Below, piece by piece: positions 9,903 to 21,269 of a stretch of 37,018 nt of DNA (its first letter is position 1; each line of letters starts with the position of its first letter). Made by a program: the position numbers and the translations under genes. Below the pieces are notes generated by a model. The model searched no databases, was not told the DNA's origin, and saw only the letters and a program-made list of their open reading frames with translations. The stretch comes from Stenocarpella maydis (Eukaryota > Ascomycota > Sordariomycetes > Diaporthales > Diaporthaceae), in assembly GCA_002270565.1 (NCBI GenBank), contig NQMI01000248.1, forward strand, positions 1-37,018. Reading direction: 5' to 3'.

Positions 9903-11184
9903 GTCAGGGGCAGCAGCCCTGGGGCGACGAGTACGGTGCTGCCGTCCGCGGCGGGGGCAGCAGCAGCGGGCAGGATGAGGAGGAGAAAGAGCAGTCCCGC
10001 GCCTCCTCCCCCTCCTCCTCCTCCTCCTCGTCCCCCTTCGAGGACCGGCGCGAGCGGCTCTTCCTCCGCAGGCGGCACGACTGCTCCGTGCACTGCGACT
10101 TCCCCAGCGAGTGCCACCACGCGCTGTTCCGCGCGCGGCAGGAGGGGCGGCCCGTCCTGCGCGAGGCAGAGGCGCTGGACGCCAGGGAGGAGGCCGCTGC
10201 TGCGGCCGGTGTCGGGGAGAGGCGCTGGGCGAGGCGCCTCGCCGTGGCCGAGTGCAAGCTGCGGCTGGTGCAGCGGCGGGCTGCTGCCGCTGCTTCTGCG
10301 ACGGGCGTGGTGCGGACTTGGAGGCCGTGGCCGAGGAGGAGGAGGAGGAAGAGTACGGCGGCAACGACGACCACGACCCCGTCTCGCCCATCTCGCCCAC
10401 GTCGCTCGAGCCCCCAGGCGACCTCACACGCGAGGTGGTGGTGGTCTCCCCCGTCGGAAAAGACAGCCGCGGCCGCTGCCCCGGCAGGGCCTCGCCCCTC
10501 GTCGCGACAGACATCCCCGCCGACTTCGCCACCACCGCAGCGCCGCTCTGCCTCCACGAGACGTACAGCGACGACGACGGCGACGACGAGGGGGAGGAGG
10601 AGGAGACGGAGAGCAGGGGCCAGCAGAAGCATAAGCAGCTTGACGGGACCGAGCCCCACGGCCGCCGGCGTGAGATGGCCCTGCTTATTACGGGTGAGCA
10701 CATCCCGGGCCCGCTCCCCGGGCCCTTCACCCGCCCCGACGACAACCCCGGCCTGTCGCCGCCGGACAGCAACAACGACAACACAGTGGGCGTGAGCCTC
10801 GACCTCCATGCCGCGTGGGCCGAGCAGGCCTGGTTCGGCGGGCACGAGCAGCAGCAGCAGCAGCAGCAACACCACCACCCCCCCCAAAAACCCCCTCGGC
10901 CACCCCACATCGGCACGCCGGGCGGCGGCGATGATGACGAAGACGACGACGGCGGCTGGGAGTCGCGCTCCGACTCGTCATCCTCCTCGCGCTCACGCTC
11001 ATCCTCATGCTCCTGCTGTTCAGCATCAGCTTCCTCGGGCGCGGACTACTCGCCCCCCGCACAAATAGACGCCGAAGGGGACGTCCCCATGCGCGACGAG
11101 GCCGCAGGGGACGACTACGGCGCCGGTCTGGACATGAGGGTGCTGCTCAGGATGAGGAGCGCCCTCATGAGTTGCGACATGTGA
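9491..11184 (+). CDS. Low-complexity protein with an N-terminal Cys-pair motif; one frame change near 10.3 kb
   Basis: The ATG at 9491 follows a pyrimidine/CA-rich leader. Residues 38-61 hold CHSCLTIYRLAVTRRCLDCD and then HTFC, a CxxC-x11-CxxC pattern suggesting a small zinc site. Further on come PCTAEFDYSGWKARGAWRR and a second Cys/His patch, DCSVHCDFPSECHHALF. I believe this arrangement is a conserved Pezizomycotina hypothetical protein, but no function is known to me. Homopolymers include poly-Pro, poly-Thr from an ACG microsatellite (9860-9901), poly-Ser, poly-Glu, and poly-Gln/His (10848-10877). Coding sense leaves the first frame near 10290-10310 (after KLRLVQRRAAAA) and goes on in the -1 frame (ADLEAVAEEEEEEE...) to TGA 11182-11184. 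This fits one missing base in very GC-rich sequence. Joined length would be about 563 aa. It is convergent with H2A.Z. Confidence 0.6.
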
Positions 11185-12016
11185 TTTTGGCGGGTGAGAC
11201 ACGAGGCCCGTCTCGTCGTCTTGTACCGTGGCAGACGGCACTTTATTTTTTTTTATTTTTGGTACTTTCTTTTTTCCTCGGGAAATCAGAGACATTGACA
11301 CTGGGCGGAACGCGAGCGAACGACTTCTTGCATTTTAGCATTAACCATAGACTGCGCCGCAACAACTCACTGCGCGCCCATTAATCTTTTTTTCATCTTT
11401 CCCTTGCAGTCCCGAGTTTGGTTTTAGCAATTGGGAACAATCAAAAGTTCAGCATTGCTCCTGTTACTAGTAGAGATAATCCTTAGCACTCACACAAACC
11501 GCCGACTCCTCCCTTCCTTCCCCTCGCCACTGGAATCTTTTTAATACCTGCTCGCGTGTTCCCATCGACCTGTAATCACGTGAAATACACCAAGTCTGTG
11601 GGGTCGGGAGACCGAAAAAGAAAAAGGAAGGAAAGCTTTGTTGTTGTTACACACCCGACGCCCTGCCCTGCCCCTCTCCCCGTAGCTTGGAGAAGGGCGG
11701 ATTCGTGCGCGAGGGCGACATGCGCACAGCCCTGCGCGACAGCGGCAGCGCCGGCAGCAAGGTTGACAGCCAGTCAACAGGATCCAATGTCGACTGTTCC
11801 ATGCCCAAAATTGGCCCCAGGTTTTTGCTCGCCCAGTCACAAGATCGCCTTGAACCAGGCTAGGGCGCCAGCTGCAGCGTGAGGGCGCCATGCTGACAGG
11901 ACTCCAAGGACGGGTCGCGTCGGGCAGAGGCTGGTAGGATAGTAATAATCATCTTCAGAAATCCATTGTCGCGTCTGTTCAGCCCCCAACCGAATATATG
12001 GCGTCCCGACGGGCGC
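11185..12016. other. Convergent 3' flanks of the Cys-motif gene and H2A.Z
   Basis: The two 3' ends face each other. A T-rich tract at 11241-11275 just beyond the stop of the plus-strand gene may be part of its 3' UTR. No gene is visible, and open frames around 11541-11891 on either strand lack recognisable content. Confidence 0.5.
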
Positions 12017-13122
12017 TTAGGCCTCCTGAGCCTTGAGTTTCTTCTTCTGCTCGACCTTGAGCAGGAGAGCACGGTTGATGTGTGGCAGGACACCGCCGAA
12101 GGCGATGGTGGCACGGATCAGGGTGTCGAGCTCTTCGTCACCACGGATGGCGAGTTGCAGGTGGCGCGGGGTGATGCGCTTCACCTTGAGGTCCTTGGCG
12201 GCGTTCTAGCACACAAATCGCGTCAGCATGTTGGGACCGTAACAGGACAAGTTAGGCAGCAACAGACAAGGCCCCGCAGCGGTGCAATGCTGGGAGGAGA
12301 TGGAGGAGGGGGGGGCAAGGGATGACTCACGCCTGCGAGCTCGAGGACTTCGGCAGTCAGGTACTCGAGGACGGCGGTAACGTAGACGGCAGCCTTGGCG
12401 CCAACGCGCATCTTGTTCTGGGTGTTTGCCTTGAGGAAACGCTTGACACGGCCGCAGGGGAACTAGAGGTGGCGAGAGTCGTCAGTGACCAGATCAAGGA
12501 ATGGGATAGTGAGGGAGCCATAATGCAGCACGACGTGTCAAGCCTGAAGTCGAGGACGATCCGATCCGATTCATGCGATCCGGCACAGGGCCAGTGGTGT
12601 TGATCCGACAGATACGGTGCCAAGTCCACCGGTGTTGTGTGTGTGAAAAGTCAGATGGTTCGGCAAGGGGAAGGTCAGGTCATCAACGGATGCCACGGGC
12701 AGGGTGCGCATGTCGCGTTGCTTGCATTGCAGATGTTTTGTCGTCTCGACTGTATTTCCGCACTTTGTTTTTTTTCTTTTTCTTTTCCTTCTCTTTCTCT
12801 CCCGGTGGCAGAGCACGGACGATGGCGTACAAGCTCGAGGGCGGTCAAGCGACGCGTCGGGCGTCATAGGTCGAGTCGTGCAGGGACGTGCAGGGACGGT
12901 AAACAGCGGACGAGCGGCTGGCGCACGGAGGAATCGAGGGAGAATCGGCGACAGATGGCGATGACGACGACAACGGCGACGACGCGATGCAGACGGCAAA
13001 TATGTTCTTACCTGAAGACCAGCACGGGCAGAGTGGCTCTGCTGCTTCTTAGGCCCTTCAGTAGCGGACGTCTTGCCGCCAGAGCTCTTTCCGCCCGAGG
13101 ACTTTCCCTTTCCACCTGCCAT
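12017..13122 (-). CDS. htz1: Histone H2A.Z, three exons, 143 aa
   Basis: H2A.Z replaces H2A in nucleosomes next to promoters and influences transcription, silencing and repair. Exons on the minus strand are 13122-13012, 12462-12331 and 12205-12017, stop TAA. The introns are 549 and 125 bp, both GT..AG and both phase 0 (donors GTAAGAACA and GTGAGTCAT, acceptors CTCTAG and TGCTAG). Exon 1 gives a Gly/Lys/Ser-rich tail ([20 protein letters not shown]) with acetylatable lysines. Exon 2 gives the histone fold start [11 protein letters not shown] and [15 protein letters not shown]. Exon 3 gives the H2A signature [20 protein letters not shown] and the acidic-patch residues RGDEELD. The tail [16 protein letters not shown], and 143 residues, are the usual form for fungal H2A.Z; there is no SQ(E/D) motif as in major H2A. 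The start context CACAATGG and the CAACAACAA-rich leader are typical. The gene appears intact. Confidence 0.97.
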
Positions 13123-14894
13123 TGTGATGATGATTGTTGTTTTGTTGTTGTTGGTATGGGGCGGTCGGCTGGAAGAGTTGTTGGAATGAAACGGAGAAGT
13201 TGGATGTGATCTGTATCTAAATCTGCGGGCGCCCTGGCTCTGTTTGTCGTTGGTGAGGTTGATAGTGTGCTGATGATAAGAGCTGTCTTGTGGTGGGGGT
13301 GTGTTTGTTGGGTGCGAAAGTTATGCGATGATGGGGTCGAAGTTTTTCGGGGGATGATGGACGTGGGATGGAGTCTTTGTGCACCCGGCTGGCTGGCTGG
13401 CTGCACTCACTGGTGCTGGCTGGTGCCGGTGCTGGTGTTATTAGCTTGGGTGGTGGTCGCAGGGCGTAGGCTCGGCCGTGGGCGTGCAGTGTCGTAGTTG
13501 CAGGTGTGCCTGTAATTTGTAATTCAGAAAAGTGAAAACGCCCTCGAGGTATCCTGGTGCTGAAGCTTGGTGCTGAAGCTTGGTGCCACTGACTGATTGC
13601 ATTGGTTGCTGCTCTGGTTGCTCTGCCTGAGTGTTGGTGCTGATTGCTGTTGGACAAGCGTAATTGGTCTGTTGCTTGGCTCTGTTGTGACTGACTCCTC
13701 CTTCAACCACCAAAGCCAAGGTGCAGACGTTCCAAGGCTTGAAGGCTGGTGCCAAAATTTGGGGGGGGGGGGTTGGTCACAACCCTCCACCCAAGGTGAA
13801 GGAGCTCCCCCCCAGCCCCCCCATCAAAGCTTCCCCCTCTTCTCCCTTCTTCATGTTGGGTTGGGGCTGGGCGGCTGGGCTGCTACGGCAGACCCACTCG
13901 GGCCAGATGTGCAGCTCGACAAGATCGGATGTGCTGACACATCAGGAGCAGCCTCACGATGGAAATGGGGGCAGATGAGATGGGGCAACTAACCCCATCA
14001 CAGGGCTGGAACACTTCAAAATACCATCAATCAGGAGACCATCTTCTGATCTATCTAACAGATGTCATTTTGAAGGGTGGGAAAAAGAAGGGAGGAAGTC
14101 ATACATACCATACTCACCAGGTGTCCGTGGTCATTTGGCTGCTGCCAGCTTGTGTCTGGGAATGGCCTCGATGTCATCAGCGACGGCAGCCATATCCCGC
14201 TGCACTGGCGGTTGGGGCGCAAAAAAGACGATTTATGGACTTCCCCGGTGGCCCTTGAGGCCCTCCAGGTGGAATGGATCCGTGTCACGGCCTAGTTGCG
14301 GGTTGGGCTGTGGCCTGAACGAAGTCTTTGGGGTCAAGAAGTGCTGTTTCTGTGACCATCTCCAGAATCGCATACCGGCAGTAAATGTGTGGCGCAGCAG
14401 GAGAATGAGCATGTGGCGCTTTGTTGTGGCTGGCCCGGCAAGGACCTGGCAGGGAAGGCGGACAGCTGCAACGAGGTACGCACGCACGTACGCGTCAAGT
14501 GGCCCAAGCTCCCAGAGCTGGGATCAACCTCAGCCTCAAGCCAACCTCACTTCTCCACCTTTCCAACCCAATGTACCTGATAGTAGTAGCCTCGGTGTAA
14601 AGTGACACATCCATCCCTCGCTCATGTCAAGACCAGCGCCTGTCAGCCTGCCTCTCAGCCTCCTTCTTGTCAACTCGCCAATGTGGACTTCACCACGTCT
14701 GTCATCACCTTGCTGTTAATTTGATTGATGCACCTCCGCAGCACATGCCCTCTGTTGCTGTCGCCAAAAGACCCAAGCCAGGGACAAGAGGGGAGGGAGT
14801 ATTAAGTTGCTCCACAGTCCTGCAGTTCGCAGCGGCAATATCATGACGGGAGTGAGTACAAGTTCATCCTTAGTCTGTCGAGACTAAACCTTCT
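13123..14894. other. H2A.Z promoter region and 3' flank of the HET gene
   Basis: About 1.8 kb with no supported gene. It holds the H2A.Z leader and promoter, simple repeats (TGGCTGGCTGGC near 13388), a doubled 13-base motif TGGTGCTGAAGCT near 13556-13582, a G run near 13761 and an ACGCACGCACGTACG tract near 14478. Open frames on both strands are low-complexity and overlap each other. Confidence 0.5.
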
Positions 14895-17110
14895 CTACAC
14901 AATGGTCACGACAGCCTCCTCTGCAGAATCATACCAATTCCTAGGCAGGTTGAATATGGCCCCAACCCTTTCCATACACCCAGCAGAGCGAGGTGATGTC
15001 CCCAGGACAAGCCCGACATAGCGCCTGCCAATATGCCCGACAAGCGGACAGCAGGCAATCAACAAGACAGCTGCCGTAATCTCCTCCTTGGAGGTATCCA
15101 CACCGTAAGGCCCATCACGGGCCCTTCGCACATTAGCCCCATACGGACCTGGCACGGTCTCCCGTGAGAGTGGCCCGTCAGTCCGGTAGTGCTGGGCCTT
15201 GCTCCTTGTGCCGTCCTCCAGCATATAGTAAGCATCATGTTCCAGCCGGTAGTCCCAGCTGAGTCTGCACCGCCTGACACGGCCCTGGAGTCTAACCACA
15301 CCGCCAGAGACCTTCCCATACGGGTTGACCCCCTCAACATTAACCCTGGCCTCGAGGACCCTGGCCACAGGCTGCGGCGACTTGAGGGGCGACCACACCA
15401 CCCCCCACCTCATCGACGCCCAGGACCACGTCGGAGGGCCCCCCCTCTCATCATCATACGCCAGCGACTGGCTCTCCTGCCCCGATAGCACCATCCACGG
15501 CATCACCTGCCACATCAGATCCAACAGCAGCGTGTCGGCCCACAGGCCCGCCAGGTACCTCCTTCCCCCCTGCGCCTGCGGCATCGTCGCCGCCGCCCCG
15601 CCGATGGCAGGCAGCTTGTCGCCGCCAAACGTGAGCTGCCGCGCCGTGAACGACTTGACCAGCAGGCGCCACTGGCCCGCCGGGTCCTGCTCCACCGTGC
15701 CGCCCCTGAGCGACCCCGGCACGGTGGATGGCCATGGCGGGAGCTGGTCCTCGCCCCTGCGGTGCGTCCTGCACTCGAAGACGAGGCCACCTGGCGAGAA
15801 ATGCAGGTTGCGCGTGGCAAGGTACGCCTCCTGGAAGCACCACCCGCGGTCGTACAGCGGCCCCGCGCGCTTGAGGCTGGCCCACGCCGCTGTCAGGGGC
15901 GGCTCGAGGAGGCCCTGCTCCAGCGGCGCGGCCGGGACCGCCCTCTTGCGGGCCCTGATGGGGACGGTCACCCCCGGCGACGCGGCGAAGTGGAACGTCT
16001 TGGTCTGCCACTCGTCCTCCCTGGGGCCGAGGAAGGGTGTCTCGGGGTTCGGGGACGAGGACCCCGTCACGACGACGAGCGCCCTGCTGTACACGTCTGC
16101 CATCCTCGCCGCCTCCCGCTCCCAGTCTGTCGTGTCGTCCTGGACGATGCACAGGGAGTCGATCCACAGGTACGGAACCCGGAGCTCCCGCGACACCGTG
16201 ATGGCGTCCCTGAACGTGTTTGGCAGGTCCGACATGTCGATGCGTCTCTTGAAATCCCCCAGGCGGGCCCTGGTCAGCGACAGCGGCTTGCTCCCGCCCC
16301 AGCAGTGGCTCAGGGCCACGTACGGGGGCTGCTGCTGCCACGCGGCCGTCTCGCACAGCCTCGGGGCCGCGCCGTCGTCCCCGCCGCCGACGTATAAGAG
16401 CCGCGTGGGCACCAACGCGCCGGACGACGGCGACGACGACAACGGGGCCCTGCACGCCACGTGCTCCGCGCAGCACTCCCGGACGCTGTCCCTTATGAAC
16501 CTCAGGCACTCTTCGGACCGCGCATCAGCCTGCCGCACGCCCGAGGTGCCCAGCGCGGGGAAGCCCGGCACCCCGCCCGCCGGCACCGCCGCCGGGGGGG
16601 CCGCGCCGGGGACGCCNNGAGGGTGGTGGTCACGATGAGCGGCGCGCCGGGCCTGATCATCAGGCCGAAGGAGACGGGCATCCCGTTGAGCGTCTCCGTC
16701 ACCCAGCTCATCCACTCGTCGACGTAGAAGGCGTCGAAGACGGAGCACAGGAGCCGGCAGTACGCGCAGTCGCGCAGCGGCGCCCCCGTCTGGCCGTCGG
16801 CCTGCCGGCTCTTGAGCAGCTCCTTGGTCGACAGGCCCTCCAGGGACAGGGCGGGGACCCCGCCGCCTCCCTGGGGGTTATTACTACCCCCCTGCCAGGG
16901 GGTGTTCCTCTGGGCGCCCGACGGCGTCCAGAGGAATGTGTCCTCGTGGCCCTCGGGCTGGAGGTTGTTGCAGAGCAGGCATACGGCCCCGTTTCTGCCG
17001 CTGCTGCTGTTGTAGTGTCGTCTCGCGTAGCGGCCTAGGCGCACGGCCGTGTCGGCTGCGATGCCTGCGCCTTTGGCTAGGTCGCCGAGGGTATCGAGGA
17101 GGTTTGGCAT
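14895..17110 (-). CDS. HET-domain (heterokaryon incompatibility) protein, about 737 aa
   Basis: HET domains trigger regulated cell death when incompatible hyphae fuse and are found in many NLR-like and stand-alone fungal proteins. The gene starts at ATG 17110 (MPNLLDTLGDLAKG) and stops at TAG 14895-14897. The N-terminus has Cys pairs often seen before HET domains (CLLCNNL, CAYCRLLC). The HET core, from about residue 263, has its hallmarks: YVALSHCWGG, LPNTFRDAITVSRELRVPYL, WIDSLCIVQDD, and DWEREAARMADVY. Downstream are RGWCFQEAYL, the GLWADTLLLDLMWQ segment and PTWSWASM, all usual in this family. The frame is unbroken except at the NN gap 16617-16618, where the reading frame changes because the true base count is unknown. 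No intron is needed. The specificity partner cannot be told from sequence. Confidence 0.93.
16617..16618. other. Two-base N gap inside the HET gene
   Basis: The sequence reads NN in a very GC-rich part of the HET gene. Coding on the left uses a different frame from coding on the right, so the number of missing bases is not two in frame terms. This is an assembly artefact, not evidence for a pseudogene. Confidence 0.95.
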
Positions 17111-18198
17111 TGAGGAGGAGGGTGTGAACAGAATATAGCAGTATGATTTCGATTTTAGTCTTGAATTTTAGACGCGCATTGTTGCATTCGGGTGTATCAG
17201 GCGTCGCGTTGACCTTATGGACCATTGTCCACTCTGTTGCCTGTCGGGTTTGCCAAGACTCAGCCGCAATGCAAGATCCCGGAGCGGGTAAGTGTCGCTT
17301 ATATCACACAGCTGAGGGGGGGCGCATGTGGCTGCCAGTCCAGAACGCTCAATTATGTGGTCTCCCACTGATAAGGAGGATTGAGTTCGTGTCTCATCGG
17401 GCATGGCAGTCGCGAATGTGAGCCCGAAAGTGGTGTTGGATCATGAGGAGGCGGGACTACACGGAATTGGGGTTTGCCCACCATAGCAATCGTCAGTGGC
17501 GCTATATTACCACATTCAGCCGCAGAGCCTCACATGGCGTCTGCTAAATTGTAAAATCAGCCCGTCATCCATGTCGAGGGCTCCTCTTCTCTGAGTGTTT
17601 TTCTTTAGTCCTGCCGAGTCTCCGAGTGGCTTCTTTGGTTGCTTGGCCAGGATCCATGGATGTCAATACAGGGCCCCGCCTTCCGAGGTCCAAAGACATT
17701 TGCCCCAAGTGCCACCAGAATAACCCAGCTTCATTTCAAAGTTCACAATGGTATTAGCCTCATTTTAGAGCTCATGGGAAATCTTTTCTGGGGGTATTGG
17801 GTGATATTATGTAATGGTTAATGTCAAAGAATCAGGAAGAAGATGGTTAGATACCTAGGTAAGCTCTGAAGGACAGCATTCAGGAACTCTCTATGCTGAA
17901 TTAGAATGCTTTTCAGTAAAGCAAATCTGTGGTTGTCTCATTCTTGCTATCTTAGACACATGACTAGGCTAATTAGGTAAGCACGATGCCCTTCGTGCCC
18001 TTCTCCGCCCTCCTCTTCAGCAGCGGGACGTCGATCGAGCATGCGAAAACGGCCCCGTAGCGTCTACCCACGATCACCCAAGTACAGTCTGGATGGGTCC
18101 TGCAGATCCCCGAGTCGGATGGTAAAACAATACCGCTGAAAGTTACCCGAGAGAAATTTAAGAAGACATGTCGTTAAAATGGGTCCGTAGAAAGGAAG

Positions 18199-18262
18199 CG
18201 CGGCCGGAAGGGCGTGACCGGAAGGGCGTGGCCCGGAAGGGCGGCCGAGGGCGTGAGGCGCG
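18199..18262. repeat. Short imperfect GC-rich tandem repeat
   Basis: Three to four imperfect copies of a 15-17 base unit around CCGGAAGGGCGTG in otherwise moderately AT-rich DNA. Confidence 0.6.
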
Positions 18263-18517
18263 CAGCCCAGCCGCACAGGGTCCAGGGTTCCTGAACAAAA
18301 GAGACGCTCCAAAAGACTAAACTATCACCAGTGCTTTAAACAGATTCATAATTACTTTATATAATAATAATAAAAGAAATAATAAATGGGCGTAGCGTGC
18401 GGTTGCTAGCCAGCCAGGGCTCAGAGCACGATAACAAAGGCACCCCCCAACGAGTGGGCCACATATCGCACGCTTGCGCGGATACCGTCCCCGCGATGAC
18501 CCGGGCCTTGGGTGGCG

Positions 18518-18755
18518 ATTGACGATTGGGATACGATTGCTCGGCTGCAATAGAATGTAGATACTAGGCTGACAATTGAGCCAGCGGCCCCAAGGTCCAT
18601 TTAGACCCTCTTCGCCGCCGCCCTCTTCGCTGGGGCCCCTTCGCCTAAGGTACGTAAGCTTCAATCTACATCCCGCTCCGCTAATCCCTTGGCCGCTAGA
18701 GATTGACGATTAGTCTAGGGCTGGCAATTCAACTAGCGGCCCACGGTCTATTTTA
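18518..18755 (+). repeat. Two diverged direct copies of a roughly 55-85 bp sequence
   Basis: Both copies start ATTGACGATT, then share a CTAGG-CTGRCAATT block, the AGCGGCCC core and an end like GGTCYATTTA. Copy one is 18518-18602 and copy two 18702-18755, with small indels. It may be a relic of a small mobile element; no flanking duplications are obvious. Confidence 0.5.
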
Positions 18756-19270
18756 TTCAATACAGGATGCTGTTCACCTCTTGTGAAATGGTTGACCAAT
18801 ACCAGCCACAATGCCCTGAAGTCGTGTGTGAGATAACTGCCCACCTAGGTAGGTAGGAGAATCAGCTAGAAATCAACGCAGAGAACATGGAGAAAAGAAT
18901 TGACAAACATCAGCAGACAGTCCCAGCACACAAGGGCGCGCACTAGACATCAGACCAATACCGTAAAAGATGTCTACTTAGGTATTTTACACAAGTTCAT
19001 ACAGCGGTACCTAACAAATCTCCACTTCAATCCTCAATGCTGCCTCAGTTTGATCCTTTGATGGTCTCACCCTTCATGTCAACGTGGAGACAACTTCCAA
19101 CATGCACCAGCCACTTCTCTCAGATATCGATAAGCATCTCTTCCTGTGGGGAACCAACAAATTCTGCACCAAGCAGGTCTCCATCCTCCTCCACCGTTTG
19201 TTCATGGCCCGTCACGGTCAGGCCGCAGTCATCCGCAGTGCACGGCAGACTGGGCTCGGAGCAGAGCCTC

Positions 19271-21269
19271 TCACACCTGCCGTCGCTCGAGGGGGGGAAA
19301 CTGAAGGATGTGGCCTTTGACGAGCCGGTTGAAAAATGAGGTTTCCGACGAGCTGGGGACACTTGCCGATCCGTTGTCCTGCGGCTGCTCGGTCTCGGCT
19401 CTCTGGTTCCCGATCAGGATGATATGCTCCGTGCTTGGGAGCAGAGCCGTAAGGATCTGCGCCTCGTGGAACCTGTCTGCGTCAACTATGACAATGACCT
19501 TTGCGTGGATTGGCTGCAGCAACTCAGGGCACCTGGCCAGCTCAGTAGCCGTCACAGCCACGACATCGGCGTGCTGCAGGATCTGCCTTCGAGCGTTGTC
19601 GTGGAAACGCTGGAGGTCTGCAAGAGCCTCCTCGTACTGGTCGCTGGTTCTAGTCAAGTCGTCGATGATGCCGTCGATGATCGAGTCGCTCAGTTCCTGG
19701 TCCATCGTTGTGGGTTTACCAAAGAGGCTCGAGAGCAGCGGCTTCGTGTCTGACACGAGCTTGTCAAGGAACTCTCTGACGTGCTCCTCGGCCGTCTTCT
19801 CCTCTCTGCACATTCCTGTGTCGCTTGGCCCCGGGAGCTGACCACGGGTGTGTGGTTGACGCGAGGCCAGCAACTTGTTCATTTCCTTCTGGGCCAGTCT
19901 GTCCTGTTCATACTCCGCTGTGTAAGTGGTCACTGGGAGGTTGAGACGCTGCAGACGTTTTGAGGTCGAGGGACCTCCCATTCGGACGATGCTCTCGATG
20001 CCACCCACAAGAAGCTGATAAACCATGTGATCCAATGCATCATCATTGTGGAAAATGCAGACAATCGGGCCGACACTGCCATTCTCGCGGCTATGCAGCA
20101 GGACGTCGACGATTCTCCTCACCAGCGGGGGTTTTCCAGGGCCCAGCAGCCCACCAACCAGAGCCACCTCGCAGGAAAGGGCCTTGAGCAAGGCAATGGC
20201 TTGGTCAGGCTCCAGCCCGGGGAATAGGGAGACCCCAGACGGAGTTGGGACAGAGCTTGTGTTATACCGGAATGAGTGGCCATCCTGCATGAGGCAGTCG
20301 AGATTGTACACGAACCCAGGTCTTCGAGCGTACAACGGCTTTTCAACCAGGTGACTCGGTGAACTCAATGACTCAGGACTTAGAGCACTGACGAGACGAT
20401 GTGGTGACTGGCAGCCACGTTGGAGCGCCTCCAGTGTGACTTGAAGGAAGCCAAAATCACGCCGGGGAAGTCGAGCAAAATAGCGAGGCCTGCCTGTGCC
20501 CATGCAACAGCGGAGAGCGTCACTGAGCTTGGATGGGTCGGCGAGCTTGAGGATCACAAAGGCCCATTCCTTGTTGCTCGAGAGGTTGAGGCTGCTTCCG
20601 AATGCAGGGAAGTTAGTTCCCGGCACTTCGGGTCCACAGAGGGTGGACTCTGACACAAGAAAGTGAACGATGTAGCCTGAAAGATCAAGCATGCAGACGA
20701 GCGTGCCAGGCCGGAATCGCCCATATCGCTCCCACCAGAGTCTTCTCTCGCTGTCGTCATTCACGCGTCGCGCCGCCTCTGGCTGCCTGATCGCGAGGGT
20801 GAACTCGATGCCATTCTTGTCGTCCATCGTGACGCAGTGCACCTTTGCATTGTCGCAGAGGTTGAAGTGAGTGCTCCTTTGTTGCCGCTTGTAAGCCTCG
20901 AGGCCCTGGCCCTGTACAGCTGAGAGTACCTCGTGACAGGCATCGCGGACTAGTCCAAGGTTCTCTTCCCTCAGGAGGCGGAACTGTCGGTCGAGCTGGC
21001 CTGTGGCGCCCGACAGATGCCACGAGGTGGCCTCATCGGCCGGAAGGTATGGGCGAGCTCCAGAGGCAGCTTCCAAGTACGTCGGCATGAGATCAACGCC
21101 AGTGATGTGACTCCGATCGTTGTCGTGTGGTGGTAGACCAGCCAAGAGCGCGCCGTGTCGCGATCGCTCTGGCGTCATTCCACCGTCGAGCTGGCTGCTG
21201 TAAAAAGTATGAGGCGTCTTGTCCTTTTCAAGGGGAAGTTTGAGTCACATACCTGATGGCCTCATCCAT
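19271..21269 (-). CDS. Degenerate, truncated ZNFX1/Hrr1-like SF1 RNA helicase, 647 aa
   Basis: Exon 1 is 21269-21253 (ATGGATGAGGCCATCAG); a 55-bp GT..AG intron (donor GTATGT, acceptor TTTACAG) at 21252-21198 joins it in frame to exon 2, 21197-19271. The N-terminus (HDND, then VDLMPTYLEA, GQLDRQFRLLREENLG) and LVCMLDLSGYIVHFLV match the NFX1-type zinc finger helicase family (ZNFX1 in animals, Hrr1 in fission yeast RNA silencing). LEPDQAIALLKAL is the Q-motif region. Walker A, normally GPPGTGKS, reads GGLLGPGKP. The TNHALD motif reads HNDDALD. The DExx box, normally CEEAGEVLEAH, reads VDADRFHEAQ, and LIGDHxQLRP reads LIGNQRAETEQP. The ORF then stops, so motifs IV-VI and the C-terminal zinc fingers are absent. 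ATP hydrolysis is very unlikely. The ORF and splice sites are nonetheless intact, so it may be expressed as an inactive protein. Confidence 0.85.

Larger units (their letters stand above)
17111..19270. other. Gene-free stretch between the HET and helicase genes
   Basis: About 2.2 kb with no supported coding sequence. The promoter of the HET gene should lie just above 17111. Around 18199-18262 an imperfect minisatellite of CCGGAAGGGCGTG units occurs. A diverged direct duplication lies at 18518-18602 and 18702-18755. Palindromic CCTAGGTA motifs occur at about 17852 and 18843. Confidence 0.5.

Noticed and set aside
9810..10916. 368- and 334-codon minus-strand ORFs opposite the Cys-motif gene
   Set aside because: They are shadows in very GC-rich sequence. 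They consist of homopolymers of Ser, Cys, Ala and Arg, while the plus strand has the ordered Cys motifs and a plausible start.
13441..14605. Several overlapping ORFs upstream of H2A.Z
   Set aside because: They overlap on both strands, are low-complexity, lack motifs and lie in a long G/C- and CT-rich intergenic region.
15325..16638. 437-codon plus-strand ORF opposite the HET gene
   Set aside because: The minus strand carries all HET hallmarks in order; the plus frame is a GC-driven shadow.
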